Positions 55,192-63,882 of a stretch of 64,000 bases of DNA are shown one piece after another. The notes under the pieces are model-generated. The model was not told where the DNA came from, made no database searches, and saw nothing but the letters and a program-made list of their open reading frames with translations. The position numbers and the translations under genes were made by a program. Within the stretch, counting starts at the first letter, position 1. The number at the start of each line of letters is the position of its first letter. Source of the DNA: Haloarchaeobius iranensis (GTDB taxonomy: Archaea; Halobacteriota; Halobacteria; Halobacteriales; Natrialbaceae); the NCBI RefSeq assembly GCF_900103505.1, contig NZ_FNIA01000004.1:62001-126000 (forward strand), in the 5' to 3' direction.

Positions 55192-56472
55192 ATGAAGCGA
55201 CGGCACCTGCTCGGAGCCTGCGCTGGCGTGACCTCCCTCCTGGGGGGATGTGTCAGCAGGGTCCAGGTGCCGACGGAGGACGACCCCGCCAGACGCAGGA
55301 GCAATCCGGTCAACCGTGGTGACCTGGTTCGACCCCAGGACGACTCCCTCCGGCGGGTGTCGGACCTGCCCCTCGTCTCGCTGAAGCGAGCACCGGCACC
55401 GCCGGAGGGCGAACCACAGCCGGCCGAATCACCGTCGAACGGTGGCGAACTCACCGTGACGGACGAGTACTGGCGAAACCGCACCCACGTGACCGCCTAC
55501 AGCATCGACGGGGTGGAGGTCGAGGTGTACCCCGACCAGCCCGTCGGCGATTCCGACGTCGGAAAGCTGTACGTCGCGCTGATGGAGTACCCCCGCCAAC
55601 AGGTCATCGCCGAGGGGACCAGCGAGCGGTTCCAGCGCTCCCAGCGACGGCAGTCCATCACGGTCGATTTCGACCTGTCCACGGCACCACGGAACGAGCG
55701 CCTCCAGTACGTCGTCTTCCTGCTGCCCGGTGACGCGGATATCGACTCGGTCGACCCCGGTCGGACGGAGTTCGTCATGGAGACCGACCCGTTCGTCGTC
55801 TACTCCGGCGAGGAGCGCATCCGCCGGGCACCCACCGGTGAGGAACCCGGCGAGTCGACCGGGAGCCGCTACAGCCGGACGCCCATCGAGGGCGCGTACC
55901 TGCTGCGTATCGGCGGCCGGACCGCGGGGCGGGACTGGGACCTGAACCTCCTGGTGTTCAAATCCGCACACGAGGAGTCCTGGCGCCGGTCCCGCGGCCG
56001 TGCGAGGCACGAGTACGTCACCGTCGAGCTGGTCAACGGGGCCGCGAACGAACTCGCGACGCTCCTCTACGAGGAGGCCGGGTCCAACGGCGCGAACGGG
56101 GAGAACGCGAGGGTCGAGTTCGCGGTGGACGTCGTCCAGTCGCTCCCGTATGCGCCCGACAGTGTGACCGCCGGCTTCGACGACTACACCAAGTTCATCC
56201 TGGAGACGCTGGTGGACGGCGGGAACGACTGCGAGGACACCGCTATCCTACTCGCGTCGGTCCTCGAGGCGTCGGCGTTCAACAAGGACGCCGTGCTCAT
56301 CCAACCGCCCGGGCACATGGCCGTGGGTGTCTGGGGGCCGGAGCTCGAGGGCTACAAGTACCACCACGAGGGGCGGACGTACACCTACATCGAGACGACG
56401 AACCCCGGCTGGAGCATCGGCGACGCACCCGAGGCGTACCAGGGCGAGCGTGCCGAGATTCACCAGGTGTAG
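55192..56472 (+). CDS. Lipoprotein with transglutaminase-like domain
   Basis: A 426-residue secreted lipoprotein. MKRRHLLGACAGVTSLLGGC is a Tat-like lipoprotein signal with lipobox LGGC. The C-terminal 110 residues are transglutaminase-like: NDCEDTAILLASVLEAS (Cys), GHMAVGVW (His) and YTYIETTNPGW (acidic residue) form the Cys-His-Asp/Glu arrangement of papain-like transglutaminases and cysteine peptidases. The middle region is beta-rich. It has its own promoter (ACTTTATAAC at about 55155-55164), so it is not necessarily part of the T4SS operon, yet a surface peptidase or cross-linking enzyme would suit an envelope-spanning apparatus. Confidence 0.87.
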   Translation: MKRRHLLGACAGVTSLLGGCVSRVQVPTEDDPARRRSNPVNRGDLVRPQDDSLRRVSDLPLVSLKRAPAPPEGEPQPAESPSNGGELTVTDEYWRNRTHVTAYSIDGVEVEVYPDQPVGDSDVGKLYVALMEYPRQQVIAEGTSERFQRSQRRQSITVDFDLSTAPRNERLQYVVFLLPGDADIDSVDPGRTEFVMETDPFVVYSGEERIRRAPTGEEPGESTGSRYSRTPIEGAYLLRIGGRTAGRDWDLNLLVFKSAHEESWRRSRGRARHEYVTVELVNGAANELATLLYEEAGSNGANGENARVEFAVDVVQSLPYAPDSVTAGFDDYTKFILETLVDGGNDCEDTAILLASVLEASAFNKDAVLIQPPGHMAVGVWGPELEGYKYHHEGRTYTYIETTNPGWSIGDAPEAYQGERAEIHQV

Positions 56473-56537
56473 GGAGACGGCGACGTCTCACGGAAAGATA
56501 CAGGTAGCCTGGGTGAAAGTATCCTCGCAGGACGGGT

Positions 56538-58253
56538 ATGAGCGAGACGAAAGAGATCGTACTTGGAGAGACGGTTGACGGGGCGGCCGTGGCGGTACCC
56601 GTCGTGGAACTGCTGACCGGACGCGGCTTCGTGACGGGCAAGTCGGGGTCCGGAAAGTCGAACTCGGCGAGCGTCATCGCCGAGGAACTGCTCGAGGCCG
56701 GCTTTCCCCTGCTCATCGTCGACACCGACGGGGAGTACTACGGGCTGAAGGAGGAGTACGAGCTGCTCCACGCCGGCGCCGACGAGGAGTGCGACATCCA
56801 GATCGCACCCGAGCACGCCGAGCGGATGGCGAACCTCGCCCTGGAGGAGAACGTCCCCATCATCCTCGACGTGTCCGGCTACCTCGACGAGGACGAGGCG
56901 AACGAGCTCATCCTCGAGACGGCGAAGCACCTGTTCGCGAAGGAGAAGAAGCTGAAGAAGCCGTTCCTGCTCGTCGTCGAGGAGGTCCACGAGTACATCC
57001 CGGAGGGCGGTGGGATGGACGAGACCGGGAAGATGCTCATCAAGATCGGCAAGCGCGGGCGCAAGCACGGGCTGGGCATCGTCGGCATCAGCCAGCGCCC
57101 GGCCGACGTGAAGAAGGACTTCATCACGCAGGCGAACTGGATGGTCTGGCACCGGCTCACCTGGGAGAACGACACCAATGTCGTCGGCCGCATCCTCGGC
57201 AGCGACTTCGAGGAGCGCGTGACCGACCTTGACGCGGGCCAGGCGTTCATGATGTCGGACTGGGCCGAGCAGGAGGTCCAGACGGTGCAGTTCCGGCGCA
57301 AGCGGACGTTCGACGCCGGCGCGACGCCCGGCCTGGAGGATTTCGAACGGCCCGAGCTGAAGTCGGTCAGCGACTCCCTGGTCGACGACTTAGAGGAGAT
57401 CAGCGAGGAGAAGTCCCGGCGCGAGAACCGCATCCTGGAACTCGAGGCCGAGGTGGAGAAGAAGGAACAGCGTATCGAGACCCTGGAGGAGGAGCTGGAG
57501 CGCGCGAAGGACATATCGAACGCCGCGAAACAGATGGCCGACGCCGTCGCGGGCAACAGCGGCATCGAGACGCCCGGCGAGCAGTCGACGCTCCCCACCG
57601 ACGGGGCCGACGACGACGCGACGGACGGCGTGAGCGAGGCGGGTGACGATGACCAGACGAACGCCGAGATAGAGGCCGAACGCAACGAGCTCCGTCGGCG
57701 AGTGCGAGAGCTGGAGGGCGAGGTCGACCGACTCGAATCGCGCAACGAGAGCCTGCGGGAGGAGGCCGAGTCGCTGCGGGCGGGTGATGTCGACGCCGAT
57801 GTCGTCCAGGACCAGCGCGACCGCATCGCGTTCCTCGAGACCGCCGTCGACCAGCTCCAGCGACGGCTCTCCGGCCGGGCCGACGACGGGACGACGAGTG
57901 ACGAGCTAGACGCCACCGCCGACGTGACCGCACTCGTGGAGACCGACCCCATCAGCGAGCGCATCGAGCGGGCCATCCGCGAGGCGGACTGCAACGAGCG
58001 CTACACCTGGGAGGTCGTCACGGTGCTCGGAGAGAAGGCCCCGCTGACGGTGGGCGACCTGTCGACGTTCGTCGACACGGGGAGCGACCGCATCCAGAGC
58101 GCGCTCACTGAGCTGCGTCGCGAGGGCGTCGTCGCCCGGGAGAAGTCGACCGGCGAGTATCGACTCGACGAGGCGTCTATCCGGTCGATGGTGGCGACAG
58201 CTCGCGAGCGCGAGGCGGTCGCGTCGCTGACGGGTCGGGAGGGACCGTCGTAA
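56538..58253 (+). CDS. HerA-like (DUF87) ATPase with coiled coils and C-terminal winged helix
   Basis: A 571-residue protein. The ATPase opens with GKSGSGKSNS (Walker A, 34-41), Walker B LLVVEEVHEY at about 144-153 and GKRGRKHGLGIVGISQRPADVKKDF, typical of HerA/FtsK-type motors. Residues about 275-335 and 375-450 are coiled coils, separated by an acidic linker. The C-terminal 80 residues form a winged helix (VVTVLGEKAPLTVGDLSTFV ... RREGVVAREKSTGEYRLDEA). Haloarchaea carry such proteins widely, so it may be a general DNA-handling motor. Next to a VirB4/VirB6 locus it could also be the coupling-type ATPase (VirD4 or CedB role), which is inference. Confidence 0.88.
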   Translation: MSETKEIVLGETVDGAAVAVPVVELLTGRGFVTGKSGSGKSNSASVIAEELLEAGFPLLIVDTDGEYYGLKEEYELLHAGADEECDIQIAPEHAERMANLALEENVPIILDVSGYLDEDEANELILETAKHLFAKEKKLKKPFLLVVEEVHEYIPEGGGMDETGKMLIKIGKRGRKHGLGIVGISQRPADVKKDFITQANWMVWHRLTWENDTNVVGRILGSDFEERVTDLDAGQAFMMSDWAEQEVQTVQFRRKRTFDAGATPGLEDFERPELKSVSDSLVDDLEEISEEKSRRENRILELEAEVEKKEQRIETLEEELERAKDISNAAKQMADAVAGNSGIETPGEQSTLPTDGADDDATDGVSEAGDDDQTNAEIEAERNELRRRVRELEGEVDRLESRNESLREEAESLRAGDVDADVVQDQRDRIAFLETAVDQLQRRLSGRADDGTTSDELDATADVTALVETDPISERIERAIREADCNERYTWEVVTVLGEKAPLTVGDLSTFVDTGSDRIQSALTELRREGVVAREKSTGEYRLDEASIRSMVATAREREAVASLTGREGPS

Positions 58254-58275
58254 GCGTCGTCGGGCGACGGCCGGC

Positions 58276-58929
58276 TCAGGCCGACCGCTCGGCGGCGAGT
58301 CGCAGGAAGTTCTCGTACACCCGCGTCGCGTCGACGCCGTCGAACCCGTGGTCGCCGTCTTCCCAGCCGAAGTCGGCCACGAGGCGGTCACGGTACTCGG
58401 CGGTGAACTCGGGGTGGAACTGCACCGTCCACAGCGGCGCGTCGCGGTGTCGCGTGCCGAAGACGCGGCAGTGGCCGGCGGACGCGACGACGTCGAGCCC
58501 GTCGCCCGGCTCGGTGACGGCGTCGCCGTGGACGGCGGGGACGACGGGGGCGACGCCGTCGAACAGCGGGTCGTCGCCGAACTCGACGTCGACCAGCGTC
58601 GCCGTGGTCCCGACGTGTTCGACCGTGCCCCCGAGGGCAGCGTTGACGAGCTGGTGGCCGAAGCAGACGGCGAGTGTCGGTATCTCGCGTTCGACCAGCT
58701 CCGCGACGAGCGCCATCTCGTCGTCCATCCAGGGGTGCTCGTCGGCCTCGTACACGCCCGCGGTGCTCCCGGTGAGAACGACCGCGTCGACGCCGTCGAG
58801 CGTCGGTGTGTCGCCGTCCGGGTAGCGCGCGACGACCGGCTCGTCGAACTGGGCGAGCAGCGCCTCCTCGTGGTACTCGGCGTCGGGGTCGACCTCGTTC
58901 CGGACGACGAGGACGGTCTGGTCCGCCAT
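58276..58929 (-). CDS. Class I glutamine amidotransferase-like protein
   Basis: A 217-residue protein of the GATase1 fold. PTLAVCFGHQLVNAALGG has the nucleophilic Cys in the elbow GxCxGxQ-like loop (here VCFGHQ), and VQFHPEFTAEY the catalytic His and Glu. It resembles stand-alone GMP-synthase-like amidotransferase proteins rather than CarA or TrpG. The frame starts MADQTVLVVRNEVDPDAEYHE. It lies 3 bases downstream of nikR on the same strand, so the two form an operon; a role with nickel or with gamma-glutamyl compounds is possible but unknown. Confidence 0.9.
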   Translation of the reverse strand: MADQTVLVVRNEVDPDAEYHEEALLAQFDEPVVARYPDGDTPTLDGVDAVVLTGSTAGVYEADEHPWMDDEMALVAELVEREIPTLAVCFGHQLVNAALGGTVEHVGTTATLVDVEFGDDPLFDGVAPVVPAVHGDAVTEPGDGLDVVASAGHCRVFGTRHRDAPLWTVQFHPEFTAEYRDRLVADFGWEDGDHGFDGVDATRVYENFLRLAAERSA

Positions 58930-58932
58930 CGT

Positions 58933-59352
58933 CTACGCGATACTGCCGACGTCGTCGATGGGCATCACCGAGTAGTCGACCGAGAGGATGTCCTTCGTGG
59001 CGCGGATCTTCCCGACGAACGTCGAGATGTCGGTGAGGCTCCCCTCGAGGATGAACAGCTCCATGCAGTAGTGGTCGCCGACGTGGTTGTGGACGTTCGA
59101 GGCGACGAGGTTCTCGTACTCGTGGCGGAGGTTCATCATCCGGTGTTCGACCTTCGAGGACTCGTAGTCGAACAGCACGGTGATGACACCGATGAGCTCC
59201 CTCTCCTCCAGTTTCTTGTCCTCGAACTCCCCGAGCAGGTTCCGGGAGGCCTCGCGGACGACCTCGCTCCGGCCCGTGTAGCCGTGTTCGTCCGCGAACT
59301 GGTCGATTCGTTCGAGCAACTCCTCCGGCATGGAGACGCTGACGACTGTCAT
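58933..59352 (-). CDS. nikR: NikR-type nickel-responsive regulator
   Basis: A 139-residue ribbon-helix-helix regulator. Residues 1-45 ([33 protein letters not shown]) form the DNA-binding domain. The C-terminal ACT-like domain has His77, His88, His90 and Cys96 ([18 protein letters not shown]), exactly the spacing of the four nickel ligands of E. coli NikR (His76, His87, His89, Cys95). Nickel binding should activate DNA binding and repress nickel uptake. Nickel transporter genes are not in the window. A TATA box CTTAATATATCT at 59371-59382 lies 19-30 bases before the ATG. Co-transcribed with the GATase gene. Confidence 0.94.
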   Translation of the reverse strand: MTVVSVSMPEELLERIDQFADEHGYTGRSEVVREASRNLLGEFEDKKLEERELIGVITVLFDYESSKVEHRMMNLRHEYENLVASNVHNHVGDHYCMELFILEGSLTDISTFVGKIRATKDILSVDYSVMPIDDVGSIA

Positions 59353-59370
59353 GTATTAACGGATTCGTCC

Positions 59371-59382
59371 AGATATATTAAG
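59371..59382 (-). promoter_or_regulatory. TATA box of nikR
   Basis: CTTAATATATCT on the minus strand, 19-30 bases before the ATG of nikR at 59352, is a clear TATA element for a leaderless message covering nikR and the amidotransferase-like gene. No palindrome for NikR itself is apparent next to it. Confidence 0.6.
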
Positions 59383-59412
59383 AAGTTCGTATCAGCCGGC
59401 GCTCAGGCGGAC

Positions 59413-62400
59413 TCAGTTATTAGCCTCGAGGGCGTCCCGCCGGTCCCGGTAGGTGGCTGCCGTCTCGTCGGCCCCGGTGCGTTCGCAGACCTCGCTGAGT
59501 TCGTCGAGCGTCTCCCGCAGGTACGCGGACGCACCGATGGCCTCGTACTGGTCGACTGCCGCCTCGTACGCGTCCCGTGCCTGCTCGTACTCGCCGGCGG
59601 CCTCGAGCGCGCGGGCGTGCCAGCGGCGGGCCCTCGCCAGTCCGGGTGACCGGTCGAGCGACTCCAGCGTCTCCACGGCGTCGCCGAGTATCTCGGTCGC
59701 CTCGACGGCGTCACCACCCGCGAGTACGAGCAGGCCGCGGTGTGCCCGTGCGAGTGCGCGGTCCCGTTCGTCGCCGACCTCCGCGACGAGTTCGTCGCAG
59801 GTCTCGAGCAGCCGCGCCGACTTCTCGAACGCGCCCCGTTCACGGTGGGTCGCCGCCAGCCCGCGCAGGGCGCGGCACTCGTGATACCGGAGCTCCTCCT
59901 TGCGTGCGATATCGAGCGCCTCCGCCAGGTGTGTGGCCGACTCGTCGAGTGCGCCGCGCCAGCGGAGCGCGTTCCCGAGCGCCCTGTTGGCGTTCGACTC
60001 GTGTTTCGCGACGCCGAGGCGCTGAGCCTCCTCGACTGCACCGCGGAGCCGCCCGACGGCTTCGTCGAGTGAACCGCGGTCCCTGGCTGCGATACCGAGG
60101 TTGATGCTGGTGCTGACCGCCTTCCCCCGGGCGCCGATCTCGCGGTACTGTCGATAGCTGGCCTCGAAGAACTCGACGGCGTTGGCGAGGTCGCCCCGTT
60201 CCCACTGGACGATTCCGAGGTGGTTCAGCACCTCCGACTCGGTGCGCTTCGACTCCACCTCGTCGAAGATGGAGAGCGCGTCCCGGAGTCGGCGTTCCGC
60301 CTCGTCGATGTCGCCCTGGTACCACGCGAGGAGTCCGAGACCGTTCAGCACCGAGGCCTCGCCCTTCCGGTCGTCGACCTCGCGGACGAGCTCGAGCGAC
60401 TCCTCGGCCAGCTCGCGGGACCGGTCGAACTCGCCCTTGGACTCCGCGATGATGCTCTGGACCTCCAGGCTCCGGGCCCGTAGCACCGCCTGCTGCCGGG
60501 TCGACGCCGTCGTTTCGGCCACCGTCTCGATCCGCTCGCACTCCTGGCGGGCGGCGTCGAAATCCCCCGCGTCGACGTACATCTGCGCGCGGCCCACGAG
60601 GGCGTGTCGCCGACACCACGTCGAGCAGGATTCGGGGAGCCCCAGCTCGGTGTACTTGGGGTGGCCGTACAGCGGCGCGAGGTTGGGTGAGTCCCGGCCG
60701 AGTTCGAACACCCGGTCGACGACCACGTCCCGCCAGTGGTCGGGGCTGTCGTCGAACGCGTCGACCGTCGGCGCGTCCCCCTGCCGGTAGCGGACGACCT
60801 CGCTCCGCAGCGACGGCTCGGTCACGAGTCGGAACAACGGGTTGACCGCCGCGGCGAAGATGCGATGCGCGCTCGCGTCCTCGCGTTCGTCGACGAGGTA
60901 CGTGAGGAAACTGTGTGACCAGGCGTCGTGGACCGCCGCGACCCCGTCCTCGTGCGGGAACAGCACCTTGCCCTGGAGTGCCGTCACTGCCCGCTCGACC
61001 GCGCGGGGTTCGGGCCCGTCGTCGTCCAGGGCGAGCGCGTCGAGCAGGTCCCGTTCGACGGGGAGACCGCCTGCGTTCAGCACGTTCACGAGTGTCGCGA
61101 CCACGAGCACTGCCGGGTCGTCCGCGACGTCGTCGTACACGTCGCGGACGTTCCGCGACAGTGGACTCGCCGTCCGCCGGTCACCCTCCACGGCGATGTC
61201 GGCCGCGTTCCCGTAGCGGTGTGCCAGCGTCAGCAGCTCTCCGGCACCGTCGCTTCCCGTGGCCTGTGGCGGCCTCGCGGAGTCGCCTGCCAGGTCCTCG
61301 TCGTCAACGAACTCCTCGAGCGGAGGTATGGGGCCGTCGACGATGCTCGCGACGTGGTCGTGCAGTCGTACACGTTCCTGGTCGTCCAGGTCGGGGACCT
61401 GCACGGTCTCGACGCCGCCCTGTCGGAGCGACTCCCGACGCGGGTCGAGCGGCTCCGGGGGTGACGACCACTCCGACTGCCGTGCGTCGAACAGGAACGC
61501 GATGTCGTCGTCGGCCTGCTCCAGGGCTTCGAAGACGGCGTTGGCCGCGGGCCGGACGGCGTCCTCCACGACTACGAGTGGCGTGCCGGGTGCCTCGTCG
61601 AGCGACGCGGCGAGCCGCAGCGGGTCGTCGAGCACGGCGGCGCTGTCGCTCTCGCGATAGCAGACGGGACCGTTGCCACGTTCGCGCCAGCGACAGGCGG
61701 CCGCCTTGCAGACCGTGCTCTTCCCCGCACCGGGCGGCCCGACGACCGCCAGGTTCCCGCCCGTCGCGAGCGCGTCGACGAGGTCGACGGCGAACTCGCG
61801 CCGCTGGCCGTCGACGACGTGCTCGCGGTCGAGCGTCCGGCCCGCGGCGACCGCCCCGAGCGTCGGTGTCGTCCGCAGCATGGCACCCGGCGACCTGTCG
61901 TCGTCGTGTGCGAGCGTGCGCTCGTCGACCGGCACGAACCCCTGGCTCCGGAGGACGGCCTTGCTCGCCTCGTCCCACCTTGGCACATCGGCCGCGGCGC
62001 CGACGAGGGAGCTGACGCCGGTCTTCCGGTCGACCGACGGGGTCTCGGCGGCGTCGAAGACGGTCGTCGCCCAGCTGGTCGCCGCCTCCGTCGCCGCCAC
62101 GTCGGCGACCGCGTGGATGGACCCACCCTCCTCGTAGATCGTCACGAACACGCGGCTGGCGTCCGGTGCCTCCACGAGGAACACGCCGAGCCGTGTCGGC
62201 ACGTCGTCGCTCGTCTCGACCCGAACCTCCGCGGTGTCGTCCGGGCCGAACGTCGTCGGCGCGACCGAGCGCATCGTCTCGTGGACCCCCTCGTCGACGG
62301 CGAGTGCGACGGCGGCACCGTCGTCGACGAGCGAACGGAGCGTGCTGACGGTCCGGTCGTCGGTGACCGAGGGCCACACCCCTCGCACCGCGGTCGCGTC

Positions 62401-62799
62401 TTCGAGCGCCGAGCGCAGTCGCCCGACCAGCTCGAACGGGTCGGCCTCGGCGACCGTCTCGACGGTCGCGTCGGCGAGGACGGCCGGTTCGAGCGGGGTA
62501 TCCCCCGGCAGTGGCGCGAGCGCGTCGGCGTGTCGCTGGACGGCGTCGAGCGCCGTTACCTGATCGCGGTACTCCTGGAGGGCGAGCGAACCAGTGGTGG
62601 TCCGGACGTAGCCGTCGTCGGCACGTTCGACCCAGCCTGCGTCCTCGAGCTCGCGGAGGGCCCGGTTGACGGTCGAACGGGAGACGTCGAGCTCGTCACA
62701 GAGATCCCGCACGTGATGTCCGCCCCTCCCGAGATGCCCCAGCACCTGTCGCCGTCGGTCGAGGAGCTCGACCGCCGAAGCGACGTCGTCGGGACTCAT
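59413..62799 (-). CDS. HTH / sensor / P-loop NTPase / TPR fusion protein (STAND-like regulator)
   Basis: An 1128-residue protein. Residues 1-70 are a winged helix (ELLDRRRQVLGHLGRGGHHV; DVSRSTVNRALRELEDAGWV). Residues about 105-250 (VRGVWPSVTDDRTVSTLRSL; VFVTIYEEGGSIHAVADV) resemble the FilR1 sensor region of haloarchaeal regulators. A P-loop GPPGAGKST at 354-362 and Walker-B-like LVVVEDA at 408-414 open a STAND/NACHT-type ATPase, followed by a winged-helix-like region near 600. From about 740 to 1115 there are TPR helix pairs (VLNGLGLLAWYQGDIDEAE; VLNHLGIVQWERGDLANAVEFFE). It is probably a ligand- or partner-triggered switch controlling transcription. TTTTAATAAC at about 62829-62838 is its TATA box. 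Confidence 0.87.
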   Translation of the reverse strand: MSPDDVASAVELLDRRRQVLGHLGRGGHHVRDLCDELDVSRSTVNRALRELEDAGWVERADDGYVRTTTGSLALQEYRDQVTALDAVQRHADALAPLPGDTPLEPAVLADATVETVAEADPFELVGRLRSALEDATAVRGVWPSVTDDRTVSTLRSLVDDGAAVALAVDEGVHETMRSVAPTTFGPDDTAEVRVETSDDVPTRLGVFLVEAPDASRVFVTIYEEGGSIHAVADVAATEAATSWATTVFDAAETPSVDRKTGVSSLVGAAADVPRWDEASKAVLRSQGFVPVDERTLAHDDDRSPGAMLRTTPTLGAVAAGRTLDREHVVDGQRREFAVDLVDALATGGNLAVVGPPGAGKSTVCKAAACRWRERGNGPVCYRESDSAAVLDDPLRLAASLDEAPGTPLVVVEDAVRPAANAVFEALEQADDDIAFLFDARQSEWSSPPEPLDPRRESLRQGGVETVQVPDLDDQERVRLHDHVASIVDGPIPPLEEFVDDEDLAGDSARPPQATGSDGAGELLTLAHRYGNAADIAVEGDRRTASPLSRNVRDVYDDVADDPAVLVVATLVNVLNAGGLPVERDLLDALALDDDGPEPRAVERAVTALQGKVLFPHEDGVAAVHDAWSHSFLTYLVDEREDASAHRIFAAAVNPLFRLVTEPSLRSEVVRYRQGDAPTVDAFDDSPDHWRDVVVDRVFELGRDSPNLAPLYGHPKYTELGLPESCSTWCRRHALVGRAQMYVDAGDFDAARQECERIETVAETTASTRQQAVLRARSLEVQSIIAESKGEFDRSRELAEESLELVREVDDRKGEASVLNGLGLLAWYQGDIDEAERRLRDALSIFDEVESKRTESEVLNHLGIVQWERGDLANAVEFFEASYRQYREIGARGKAVSTSINLGIAARDRGSLDEAVGRLRGAVEEAQRLGVAKHESNANRALGNALRWRGALDESATHLAEALDIARKEELRYHECRALRGLAATHRERGAFEKSARLLETCDELVAEVGDERDRALARAHRGLLVLAGGDAVEATEILGDAVETLESLDRSPGLARARRWHARALEAAGEYEQARDAYEAAVDQYEAIGASAYLRETLDELSEVCERTGADETAATYRDRRDALEANN

Positions 62800-63252
62800 G
62801 TATCGTCAGGAATGATTTGTCAGGGGTGTTATTAAAACTCACGTCGTGAGACGCTGTGTCAGTCGGTGAGTTGACCGTGTATGCACCCGTCCACCCAAGT
62901 GGGATCAGTGGAACCATCGGTCACGTCGACGTGATGGGGGATACGGAGGGTCGAGACGCTCGGCCCGCCCACGTCGGCGCCCGGGGGGACGCCGGCGTGG
63001 CTGCACGCCGCTGGTCCTGACACGCCGCCGGGTCCTTGCCCGGGACCTCGGCGGTTTCGCCGACGGAGTGGGTTCGTGCCTGCCCGCTCCCGTCGGTCGT
63101 ACGGTTTCGGACGCCACCGGCCCCTTGCCCAGGCCGCCGGTGGTTCGCGACGGGCGGGGTTCGTGCCCACCGCCGCCCGTCAACCGAAGCTTTCTGTCCC
63201 TGCGACGACTCGGCCTCCCGACGCACGGCGTCCGTGACAGCGTTCGCCGCCG
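62800..63252. other. Intergenic region with repeated segment, no credible gene
   Basis: These 453 bases between the large regulator and the aldolase gene have open frames on both strands, all Arg/Pro/Gly-rich and without a suitable promoter. The region includes an imperfect 88-bp tandem repeat at 63031-63213. The left 130 bases carry the promoter of the large regulator (TATA at about 62829-62838). Confidence 0.6.
63031..63213. repeat. Imperfect 88-bp tandem repeat
   Basis: Two units of about 88 bases align. Shared landmarks are CCTTGCC at 63034-63040 and 63123-63129 (89 apart) and GGGTTCGTGCC at 63070-63080 and 63157-63167 (87 apart), with CCCGTC and TTTC landmarks after them. Identity is moderate. 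The repeat lies entirely outside genes. Confidence 0.6.
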
Positions 63253-63882
63253 CTACTGCCCGTAGGATTCGAACTTCTCCTCGACGACGCCGAGCTGGGC
63301 GTCGCTCAGCTCCTGTGGCTCGCCGTTCCCGCGTGCCTGCAGGTACACCTGCGAGAGGTTCTCGACGTGACCGGTGTTCTCGACGGCGGACGGCAGGTCC
63401 TCGCCGGTCACGACGAGCCCGTGGTTCTCGACGAAGCAGGCCCGGGAGTCGGCCTCGTCCATCGCGTCGACGATGTTCCGGGCGAGCTCCTCGGTCCCGT
63501 ACGGCGCGTACTCCGCGACCGGCACCTCGCGGCCGACCGCGACGATCATGTAGTGCACCGGCGGCAGCGGCTCGTGGAGCACCGACATCGTCGTCGACCA
63601 CGTCGAGTGCGTGTGGACGACCGCACCGGTGTCGAGGAACCGGTAGAGGTGGCGGTGCATCGGCACCTCGCTCGACGGTTTCATCTCGCCGGCGACCTGC
63701 TCGCCCTCCAGGTCGACGACCGGGACATCGTCCGCGTCGAACCCGTCGTACGGGACGCCGGTCGGCGTGACAGCGAAGGCGTCGCCCTCGCGGACGCTCA
63801 GGTTCCCGGTCCGACCCGGAGTGAGGTCCGCGAGTTCGGGTGCCCAGTCGACGACCGCCTGTCGTTGCTGTTCGTGGCTCAT
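63253..63882 (-). CDS. Class II aldolase (L-fuculose-phosphate aldolase family)
   Basis: A 209-residue zinc aldolase. Zinc ligands His90 and His92 lie in [12 protein letters not shown], the third His154 in VENHGLVV, and the catalytic Glu72 in KPSSEVPMH, matching FucA/RhaD/AraD-type enzymes. [26 protein letters not shown] is the phosphate-binding region. It would cleave a sugar phosphate (such as fuculose-1-P) to dihydroxyacetone phosphate and an aldehyde. The ATG overlaps the stop of a HAD-type gene (ATGA), so a phosphatase and this aldolase may act in sequence on one sugar. The name fucA would be an assumption. Confidence 0.92.
   Translation of the reverse strand: MSHEQQRQAVVDWAPELADLTPGRTGNLSVREGDAFAVTPTGVPYDGFDADDVPVVDLEGEQVAGEMKPSSEVPMHRHLYRFLDTGAVVHTHSTWSTTMSVLHEPLPPVHYMIVAVGREVPVAEYAPYGTEELARNIVDAMDEADSRACFVENHGLVVTGEDLPSAVENTGHVENLSQVYLQARGNGEPQELSDAQLGVVEEKFESYGQ

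Noticed and set aside
47575-58253. Integrative conjugative element with integrase and att sites
   Set aside because: No integrase, relaxase, tRNA or flanking direct repeat was seen, so I describe only a T4SS-like operon.
62805-62824. GTCAGG direct repeats upstream of the large HTH/TPR gene
   Set aside because: Two six-base matches 14 bases apart are expected often by chance; not enough for an operator.
62921-63601. A minus-strand frame through the tandem repeat into the aldolase region
   Set aside because: It runs out of frame through the aldolase gene and is Arg/Gly/Ala-rich; the aldolase in the other frame has all zinc ligands.
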